Below, in pieces: positions 56,408 through 64,000 of a stretch of DNA of 64,000 bases. A program made the position numbers and the translations under genes. The notes under the pieces are model-generated. The model saw only the letters and a list, made by a program, of their open reading frames with translations, had not been told where the DNA came from and searched no databases. Origin of the DNA: Robertmurraya sp. FSL R5-0851 (GTDB lineage: Bacteria; Bacillota; Bacilli; Bacillales; Cytobacillaceae); NCBI RefSeq assembly GCF_038002965.1, contig NZ_JBBOOE010000001.1, forward strand, positions 1,221,001 through 1,285,000, written 5' to 3'. The first letter of the stretch is position 1. Each line of letters opens with the position of its first letter.

Positions 56408-57196
56408 GTGGTAGTCGCACGCACGGATAAATGGTTAGAAAAAGAATTCTCGAATCCTGTTGCTATATGTAAAAGATTTCTAAAAGAGTTTAATGAAAGT
56501 GAGTCAAAGCCTATATATGAATATCTTACCTCGTTTGGGATGTATCGACCTAATCATGCAAGCTTTCGAACATATGAGACATTAAAAAAGAAAAAAACAT
56601 GGGAAACGATTAACAAGATTTATGAAAAGTATAGAAAAAAGTGGCTTGGACCCCAAGTAAATATCTATATTTTCCCTATAAATCAATCGAGCGCTTCCTT
56701 TTTTAGAGAGCGGAAAACAAGAAAATCTGGTGTTTCTTTTCCTGATAGAATGTTTTTATTTATCGGAGATTATGAGGATGAAAAAGAGTTAGAGGCTTTA
56801 TTTGTCCATGAATACCATCATGTGTGCCGGATGAAAAAACAAAACAGGAAACCGATAGAGTTTACTTTACTAGACTCCATTATATTAGAAGGCCTTGCAG
56901 AATTGGAAGTTGAAAAAAACTGTGGAACAGAATACTTGGCCGACTGGTGTCATTATTATAGTCAGGAAGACATAGAAATGTACATGAAGAAATATATCAT
57001 GTCCAACTTAAAATTGAAAAAAACAGATAAACAACATGATCAATTATTATTTGGGGTTGGTGCATATCCAAAACTATTAGGTTATGCATGTGGGTATTAC
57101 CTTGTTAGAAAGTATTACAAGGAAAATTACTTTTCTACAAAAACGTCATTTACAATTCAAGGAAAACATTTTATTACGCTTATCGAAGAAACCTAG
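56408..57196 (+). CDS. yjaZ: YjaZ-like DUF2268 putative zinc protease
   Basis: 262-aa soluble protein with the gluzincin-like motif FVHEYHHVCR (HExxH) near residue 136 and a later ILEGLAELEVE that could supply the third zinc ligand. This is the DUF2268 arrangement. GTG start at 56408 with GGGGGAG upstream. Position after fabF matches B. subtilis yjaZ. The substrate is unknown. Confidence 0.85.
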   Translation: MVVARTDKWLEKEFSNPVAICKRFLKEFNESESKPIYEYLTSFGMYRPNHASFRTYETLKKKKTWETINKIYEKYRKKWLGPQVNIYIFPINQSSASFFRERKTRKSGVSFPDRMFLFIGDYEDEKELEALFVHEYHHVCRMKKQNRKPIEFTLLDSIILEGLAELEVEKNCGTEYLADWCHYYSQEDIEMYMKKYIMSNLKLKKTDKQHDQLLFGVGAYPKLLGYACGYYLVRKYYKENYFSTKTSFTIQGKHFITLIEET

Positions 57197-57222
57197 TTGT
57201 ATCAAGGGTTTCAAATACACTT

Positions 57223-57248
57223 TAAAGCCTTAAAGTAGAGGCTTTTTC
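57223..57248 (+). terminator. Terminator after yjaZ
   Basis: AAAGCCT, 8-nt loop, AGGCTTTTT. Confidence 0.8.
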
Positions 57249-57267
57249 TGTTTTTTCAATAACGTGA

Positions 57268-58245
57268 ATGTTTTTAATTATGAAGCTCCTACCAAAAGGT
57301 ATCGGTAAAATTAATTCAGGTAGCATTCAATTTGAAGGTGTGCATTTAGAACAAATGTCAGATAAAGAGATTAATAGTATCCGTGGAAAAGATATCGCGA
57401 TGATATTCCAGGAACCTATGACCTCACTAAATCCAGTGTTTTCCATTGGTTTTCAAATTCAAGAAGTGTTATTTAATCATATGAAAATCTCGAAAAAAGA
57501 AGCGAGATTAAAGAGTATTGCTTTGTTAAAAAGTGTAGGTATATCAAGACCAGAGAAAATTATTGATGAGTACCCGCATCAGCTCTCTGGAGGCATGAGG
57601 CAGAGAGTAATGATAGCGATTGCAATCGCTTGTCAACCTAAGCTGTTGATTGCCGATGAACCGACGACAGCTCTGGATGTAACGGTTCAGGCACAAATAT
57701 TAGAACTACTTAAAGATATCCAAAAAGTGAATGATATGTCAGTCATTTTAATTATGATGAACTTTCCATTCCTACTATTTGTCATCGTCTTAAAGTCTAT
57801 TTTCTTAGAATCAAGCACAGCTACCTTAATTTTTGTCATCTCGGTACTGAGCTGGACAGGAACAGCACGTCTTGTTAGAAGTAAGGTAATGGCTGAAAAG
57901 GAAAATGAATATATTTTGAGTGCGATATCAATAGGGTGCTCACCTTTTAAAACGATTACGAAGCACTTACTTCCAAACGTTATGTCTACAATTATCGTAC
58001 AAGCCACATTAACTTTAGCTGTTATGATTGTTGCAGAAACAGGTCTTAGCTTTTTAGGCTTTGGTGTACCGATGAATATACCAAGCTGGGGGAATATGCT
58101 TCAGGAAGCACGCAGTCCTGATGTGTTGACTAGTAAATGGTGGATTTGGATACCACCAGCAGCAGTGTTAACAGGTACGATATTATCCATTAATTTCATA
58201 GGTGAAGGGTTTAAGGACGCATTTAACCCTAAATCAAACAGATAA
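57268..58245 (+). pseudogene. AppD::AppC in-frame chimera, relic of the app oligopeptide transporter operon
   Basis: 325 codons that join two unrelated parts. Residues ~5-162 are an oligopeptide ABC ATPase (AppD/OppD): FQEPMTSLNPVFSIG, signature LSGGMRQR, Walker B LLIADEPTTALD. The N-terminal Walker A region is missing and the H-loop is lost. From residue ~164 it is the C-terminal half of an AppC/DppC permease, with EYILSAISIGCSPFKT as the EAA loop and ETGLSFLGFG. The junction near 57754 keeps the frame. No ribosome site precedes the first ATG. The intervening appF, appA and appB are gone. It should be non-functional. Confidence 0.88.
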
Positions 58246-58275
58246 AACTACCAATTCAATTTGGTAGTTTTTTTT
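58244..58275 (+). terminator. Terminator after the app relic
   Basis: AAAACTACCAA / TTGGTAGTTTT with a short loop and a long T run; probably the original app operon terminator. Confidence 0.9.
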
Positions 58276-58358
58276 GTCTCATAAGTTGTCCACCAATAAC
58301 ATATGTATGTAGAAAAGAAGGCTGGGGGAAAGGCGATGAAGAGAGTGGGGAAATTTCT

Positions 58359-58568
58359 ATGATTATGAGAATTTTCCTTTTACTAACTGGTTTTGGACTA
58401 GCTGTACTAGGTGGGATAAGTACGATTGCGTACCTAAATTTATTAACGACAGGATATACGATGATAGACTATCTTGAATTTATAAAGGGACGTGTAGAGT
58501 GCTATCTATTTCTAGTTGGTATGTTGATTATATGGTTAAGTATTTATTTTCCAGGTAAAGAGGAATAA
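58359..58568 (+). CDS. Small two-helix membrane protein
   Basis: 69-aa protein with two hydrophobic segments (LLLTGFGLAVLGGISTIAYL and YLFLVGMLIIWLSIYF) separated by a short polar loop. The ribosome site is weak (GAGAGTGGGG ~11 nt before the first ATG; another ATG is 6 nt in). I do not recognise the family; it lies between the app relic and yjbA. Coding is supported by the codon pattern and clean hydrophobic profile. Confidence 0.65.
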   Translation: MIMRIFLLLTGFGLAVLGGISTIAYLNLLTTGYTMIDYLEFIKGRVECYLFLVGMLIIWLSIYFPGKEE

Positions 58569-58663
58569 TACAATAATTGGATTAAGATTTCATAAAAGGA
58601 ATAAATTAACGTTAACCTGCCCATACTGAATGACAAACAGAGAGTGAAGTGAGGGGTTAATAA

Positions 58664-59397
58664 ATGTTGTATCTTCATGATGTTTGGGTAAATTGGTTTG
58701 AAGGAGAAGAGAACGGGTACAATGTCTGTCACTTTCATGAGTGGCGGAAAGATGACGGAGTCGAACTTCTAGATCAGGTTCCCTTGTTAAAGGTTGAGTC
58801 AGTGTTGTTTAACTATATTGAAAATGATCTTTCAGAACTCCCACAACAGCTATTGGACGATGTTTATCAAAAGGCATATTTACGTAAAAATCACGAGCGC
58901 ATTCAGCTAGAGTATTGCTTTGTGGTCACTGATGGCACGGGAATACTAGTAGTGGATACTATCGGCTACAATATACCGATTCGGAAGAGTAGGTTGATTC
59001 CAAGGCAAGAACAGCTAGTTTATGAGATGATTGATAAGCATGACACCATGCCCTATGCATTTAATGATCATTCTTCATTAAAAGAATTTCATATTTTATC
59101 ACCAGCACCAGAGCTAATGAACGGGTTAACTAGAAAAGAGAGACAACTAAAGCAGTTGTTATTTATGGCCCTAGACCAGCTTCACTCATCAAATAACGCC
59201 GCAGAAGTAAGATACTGGTATACAGAGTGGAATCCGGAAAAGTATTCAGAAATTCAAGACCTGACATTTGAAAATGTTTGGCAGGAATTATATGAAAATA
59301 CAAAGTACGGTTGGTCCTTTAAGCATGAGACCTTTTGTGAAAACTTAATAAAAGGCCAGCCCTTCTTTGAGAAGTTGTGGGAAATGGAGCATGGTCC

Positions 59398-59410
<13 letters not shown>
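58664..59410 (+). CDS. yjbA: YjbA-family protein (DUF3603/UPF0736)
   Basis: 248-aa soluble protein; the start [27 protein letters not shown] is typical of YjbA. GTGAGGGG precedes the ATG. The function is unknown. Adjacent to trpS in converging orientation, as in B. subtilis. Its last codons lie in the 48-bp palindrome shared with trpS. Confidence 0.92.
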
Positions 59411-60508
<1,098 letters not shown>

Positions 60509-60589
60509 TTAAAATCACTCATTAATTATGTAATAAGATGCTTATTAAAAATTATAAGTAACTATTCTCTTTTAATCAAGAACTACCGC

Positions 60590-60949
60590 TTACATATAGT
60601 AGAAGAGGAGTGCTATGAGACAAAGTGCTAAATTAATAAAGCCTACGAACAGTAACGGAGAATATTTAACAGTAATTATTTGTGATAAGGGTCTCATTTC
60701 ATCCACGGTTTCTCTTGTTACATCTTTTCCAGCAAAAATTAATCGAAAGGATTTAGTTACAACGTCAAAAAATCCTGTATTGACAGTAAATATAGCTAAA
60801 GATATAAAAAGGAGCAAACTTGAAATATAGAAGCTTTTATTTATGTAATTTAAAACTGAAATGCTATTACTAAAAAACATTAGAATGAAAATTATTATTT
60901 GAGAGCATAATAAAAGTGCTAAATTTAGCTTTGTTTTAACCGTTTTCAT
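60590..60949 (-). CDS. Small membrane protein (DUF3899-like)
   Basis: 119-aa protein with three hydrophobic segments (residues ~9-32, 38-65 and 98-119) and a polar loop (FAGKDVTRETVDEMRPLSQ) between the second and third. This fits DUF3899 proteins of Bacillaceae. GAGAGGATCACCTA precedes the ATG. Between trpS and opp. The function is unknown. Confidence 0.75.
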   Translation of the reverse strand: MKTVKTKLNLALLLCSQIIIFILMFFSNSISVLNYINKSFYISSLLLFISLAIFTVNTGFFDVVTKSFRLIFAGKDVTRETVDEMRPLSQIITVKYSPLLFVGFINLALCLIALLFYYM

Positions 60950-61187
60950 TAGGTGATCCTCTCTAAAATTATTATATCTAAAAAGTATTAAAGCAAAAAA
61001 CTATTTGGTCGGGTTAGATATTCATTTACTAATAAATGCTAATTATATCATAGTATATCTAAAGTCGATGTTAACAATTATAACAATAGTATAAAATTTT
61101 TTTGAAAAAACATGTACAAAAAGTAATTTAAATGTATAATAACTAATGTACAACTTTTCAGAAAAAACAATCTAAGGAGGTCTATCA
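60950..61187. promoter_or_regulatory. opp operon upstream region
   Basis: AT-rich, no gene. A TATAAT at 61135-61140 is the best -10 for oppA; its -35 is poor. No CodY-type palindrome was clear to me. Confidence 0.4.
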
Positions 61188-62873
61188 GTGAAAAAGTCAA
61201 AATTTTCATTGCTTTTAGTCCTAACACTAGTTCTTAGCATGTTTTTAGCTGCATGTTCTGGTGGAAATAAAGAGGACGAAGCAAAAACTGATAATGATTC
61301 AGAAGCAACAGGTTCTGAATTAGCAGAAAACCAAGAAATCACAGTACTAGAATCAGCGGAAATTCCATCTATGGACTCTGTACTTGCTGAAGACACTGTA
61401 GGTTTCACAATGATCAATAACGTTAACGAAGGATTATATCGCCTAGATCAGGAACAAAATCCAATTCCTGCTTTATCTGACGGTGAACCAACTGTTAGCG
61501 AAGACGGTACTGTTTACACATTCAAACTTAGAGAAGCTAAATGGTCTAATGGTGATGCTGTAACAGCTAACGACTTCGTATATGCATGGCAACGTGCACT
61601 ATTACCTGATTCTGCTTCATTCTACGGTCCTTACATAATGACTGGAGTAATTAAGAACGCAGATAAAGTAAAAGCTGGAGAAGTTGACCCAAGTGAGCTT
61701 GGTATTAAAGCATTAAGCGATACTGAGTTAGAAGTAACACTTGAAAAGCCAGTTCCTTACTTTAAAGCTTTAATGGCATTCCCTACTTTCTATCCACAAA
61801 ACCAAAAGTTTGTTGAAGAAAAAGGCGCAGACTTTGCAAAGAATGCTGAAAACCTAATCTTTAACGGTCCTTTCAAAATGACTAAGTGGGATGGGGTTGC
61901 TGCAACTGAGTGGACTCTTGAAAAGAACGAAGAGTACTGGGATGCAGAAAACGTTACTTTAACAAAAATCAACTATAATACATCTAAAGATCCACAAGCA
62001 GCTGCAAATGCTTTTGAAGCAGGACAAGCTGATGTAACACCAAAACTATCAACACCAGCGGTTATCTCGCAATATGAGGGAGATTCTCGTCTTTTAACAT
62101 GGTTAGAGCCAACTGAATTCTGGTTAAAGTTTAACCAAGAAAACGAAGCTCTAGCTAACAAAAACATTCGTTTTGCTCTTTCTTTAGCGTTTGATAAAGA
62201 TGCTTTAGTAAACGATATTCTTCAAAACGGTTCTTTAGCTGCTAACTATGCGGTACCTGCCGATTTCGTTAAGCACCCAGAAACTGGTGAAGACTTCCGT
62301 GCAGCAAACGGAGATTTAAATGCATTTGATGCAGAAAAAGCAAAAGAATATTGGGAAAAAGGTCTAGCTGAACTAGGCGTAGAAAGTCTTGAATTAAACT
62401 TCCTTGGTGGAGACACTGAGACTTCAAAGACAGTTGATGCTTTCCTTAAGGATCAACTACAAAATAACCTTCCAGGTTTAACAATTAACCTTGAAAGTGT
62501 TCCATTCTCTGTACGTCTTGACCGTGAAGATACTCAAAATTATGATATCCTTCATGCTGGTTGGGGTCCTGACTATCCAGATGCAATGACATTTTCTGAT
62601 CTTTGGTTAACTGGTGGAGGACACAACAAAATGTCTTTCTCTAACGCTAAATATGATGAGCTAGTAAAATCTGCTCAAACTGAGTTAGCTGATAAGCCTG
62701 CAGAGCGTTTTGAAGCTCTACAAGAAGCTGAAAAGGTATTGTTTGAGGATGCAGCTCTTGCTGGAACATACCAACGTGCTTCAAATTTACTAGTAAACGA
62801 AAAGCTTGAAGGCTTTACTTACCATATCTTTGGACCAGAGTACAGCTGGAAGTTTGCGAAACTAAATAAATAA
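61188..62873 (+). CDS. oppA: Oligopeptide ABC transporter substrate-binding lipoprotein OppA
   Basis: 561-aa family 5 binding protein. Lipoprotein signal ends LAAC with Cys23, then an acidic linker and the peptide-binding domain (GLYRLDQEQNPIPALSDGEPTVSEDG; YTFKLREAKWSNGDAVTANDFVYAWQRAL is the family signature). GTG start at 61188 after AAGGAGG. It captures oligopeptides, which in Bacillus include signalling peptides. It is first in opp, next to trpS as in B. subtilis. A hairpin separates it from oppB. Confidence 0.95.
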   Translation: MKKSKFSLLLVLTLVLSMFLAACSGGNKEDEAKTDNDSEATGSELAENQEITVLESAEIPSMDSVLAEDTVGFTMINNVNEGLYRLDQEQNPIPALSDGEPTVSEDGTVYTFKLREAKWSNGDAVTANDFVYAWQRALLPDSASFYGPYIMTGVIKNADKVKAGEVDPSELGIKALSDTELEVTLEKPVPYFKALMAFPTFYPQNQKFVEEKGADFAKNAENLIFNGPFKMTKWDGVAATEWTLEKNEEYWDAENVTLTKINYNTSKDPQAAANAFEAGQADVTPKLSTPAVISQYEGDSRLLTWLEPTEFWLKFNQENEALANKNIRFALSLAFDKDALVNDILQNGSLAANYAVPADFVKHPETGEDFRAANGDLNAFDAEKAKEYWEKGLAELGVESLELNFLGGDTETSKTVDAFLKDQLQNNLPGLTINLESVPFSVRLDREDTQNYDILHAGWGPDYPDAMTFSDLWLTGGGHNKMSFSNAKYDELVKSAQTELADKPAERFEALQEAEKVLFEDAALAGTYQRASNLLVNEKLEGFTYHIFGPEYSWKFAKLNK

Positions 62874-62919
62874 TTTACCATATAATTAATATGGTGAAAT
62901 GATGTACAATGAAATAGGA

Positions 62920-62955
62920 GAGAGAGTATATTCGCTTAAATATACTCTCTTTTTC
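62920..62955 (+). terminator. Attenuating hairpin between oppA and oppB
   Basis: AGAGAGTATA pairs with TATACTCTCT, followed by TTTTT. A partial terminator here would give more OppA than permease. A second small repeat ACCATAT/ATATGGT lies at 62878-62896. Confidence 0.8.
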
Positions 62956-63012
62956 CCTGTAATCAAATTGTCGAAACATGGGGAAAATTCAAAATAAGTA
63001 GGAGGTGCACAG

Positions 63013-63942
63013 ATGATTAAATATATTAGCCAAAGGGTTATTTATATGATAATTACTCTATTTCTAATTGCCTCAATGACGTTTTTCTTAATGAAGCTTG
63101 TTCCAGGAACACCGTTTAAAAACCAAGCAAAAATGTCAGATGAGCAACTTGAGATGATGCTTGAATATTATAAGCTTGATGAACCTGTTCCAGTTCAGTA
63201 TGTGGCGTATATGACAAACTTAGTTAAGGGTGACTTAGGTACTTCTTATCAATTTGCTAATACACCAGTATCAGAATTATTAGGTGCAAGGATAGGTGCC
63301 TCTGCATTACTAGGATTTCAAGCTCTATTAGTAGGTACAATTGTAGGTATCATTCTTGGGGTGTTAGGAGCCCTAAGGCAAAATACGTGGGTAGATTATG
63401 GAACGACCTTTATAGCTGTTATTGGTAAATCCATTCCTTCATTTGTTTTTGCTGGATTGCTTCAATATTATATAGGTGTAAAACTAGGTTGGTTCCCTGT
63501 TGCATTCTGGAAAGGTCCTGAATACACGGTTATGCCAACGATTGCACTTTCGATGTTCCCGATTGCCATTGCAGCTCGTTTTATGAGAACAGAAATGGTA
63601 GAAGTTCTAGGGTCGGATTATATTACATTAGCTAGAGCAAAAGGTGCAAACTACTTTGAAATCGCATTTAAGCATGCGTTAAGAAATGCTTTAATTCCAG
63701 TTATCACTGTATTAGGTCCGCTTGCTGTAAGCTTAATGACTGGTTCTCTAGTTATTGAAAAGATCTTCTCTGTTCCAGGACTAGGAGAGCAGTTTGTAAA
63801 ATCGGTTCAAGTGAATGACTATTCGGTCATTATGGCAACCACTCTATTATTTGCGTTCCTATTTATTGTTGTTATTTTAGTGGTTGATATTCTTTATGGC
63901 TTGATTGATCCAAGAATTCGTTTAGCGGGAGGGAAGAAATAA
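63013..63942 (+). CDS. oppB: Oligopeptide ABC transporter permease OppB
   Basis: 309-aa membrane permease with six helices. The EAA loop is GSDYITLARAKGANYFEIAFKHALRN, near residues 200-225. GGAGGTGC precedes the ATG. Its stop overlaps the oppC start by 1 nt (TAATG). Confidence 0.95.
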   Translation: MIKYISQRVIYMIITLFLIASMTFFLMKLVPGTPFKNQAKMSDEQLEMMLEYYKLDEPVPVQYVAYMTNLVKGDLGTSYQFANTPVSELLGARIGASALLGFQALLVGTIVGIILGVLGALRQNTWVDYGTTFIAVIGKSIPSFVFAGLLQYYIGVKLGWFPVAFWKGPEYTVMPTIALSMFPIAIAARFMRTEMVEVLGSDYITLARAKGANYFEIAFKHALRNALIPVITVLGPLAVSLMTGSLVIEKIFSVPGLGEQFVKSVQVNDYSVIMATTLLFAFLFIVVILVVDILYGLIDPRIRLAGGKK

Positions 63943-64000
63943 TGGCACAATTTGATGAGAAAATCAGCAAAGACCAATTTGAGCCCGCTATTATTGACGC
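63942..64000 (+). CDS. oppC: Oligopeptide ABC transporter permease OppC, 5' end only
   Basis: The first 19 codons (starting MAQFDEKISKDQFEPAI) before the window ends. The identity rests on position after oppB and on the TAATG overlap; the N-terminal tail of OppC is usually polar like this. GGAGGG precedes the ATG. Confidence 0.8.
   Translation, partial: MAQFDEKISKDQFEPAIID

Noticed and set aside
60615..60830. Plus-strand frame opposite the DUF3899-like gene
   Set aside because: Weak start and no family features; the minus-strand protein has a clean membrane profile and a ribosome site.

Overview
This is about 64 kb of a low-GC Gram-positive chromosome, most likely a Bacillaceae member (Bacillus sensu lato). 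The evidence is strong AGGAGG-type ribosome sites, ATG/GTG/TTG starts, many rho-independent terminators, TTGaca/TATAAT promoters, and gene order shared with Bacillus subtilis in two blocks: yitL-yitS-yitT-yitU-yitV-yitW, and argCJBD-carAB-argF-yjzC-(clpB)-yjzD-yjaU-yjaV-med-comZ-fabH-fabF-yjaZ-app-yjbA-trpS-opp. No rRNA, tRNA, CRISPR array, insertion sequence or prophage was seen. Species cannot be set from the sequence alone.

Layout. 1-8.4 kb: a maltodextrin locus with a divergent maltogenic amylase (cut by the window edge), a binding protein and two permeases without their own ATPase, a membrane-anchored alpha-amylase and a LacI-type regulator; LacI-type operators lie between the genes. 8.4-10.4 kb: an SDR oxidoreductase and an HMGL-like aldolase. 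10.4-15.8 kb: a formate-type locus (OFA-family transporter, DUF2294 protein, molybdopterin oxidoreductase with Cys in the Sec position, FdhD). Two copies of one 36-nt RNA-like element, each running into an intrinsic terminator, precede the transporter and the oxidoreductase; this is the most novel signal in the window. 15.8-18 kb: CopD/CopC and a YdhK-like lipoprotein. 18-23.6 kb: a LysR regulator with the tail of a decayed SDR gene, a patch of short palindromic repeats, and the lutABC lactate operon with lutR and a perfect LutR-type operator. 23.7-30.4 kb: housekeeping genes of the yit block.

30.4-37.9 kb: an anaerobic/molybdenum island with a radical SAM/SPASM protein, two paralogous FNR regulators with C-terminal CX2CX4C clusters, moaA, a RIC iron-sulfur repair protein, moeA, mobB and ywiC. 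Three genes there have an FNR box centred exactly 41.5 bp before the inferred start point, so the island appears to be an FNR regulon. Its moaA/moeA/mobB products would supply cofactor to the molybdoenzyme at 12.6 kb.

38-47.6 kb: one arginine/carbamoyl-phosphate operon with ARG boxes. 47.6-64 kb: clpB under a CtsR operator, competence genes med-comZ, fabH-fabF under a FapR-type operator, yjaZ, an in-frame AppD::AppC deletion chimera, yjbA and trpS converging on a 48-bp perfect palindrome, and the start of an opp oligopeptide transporter operon that leaves the window.
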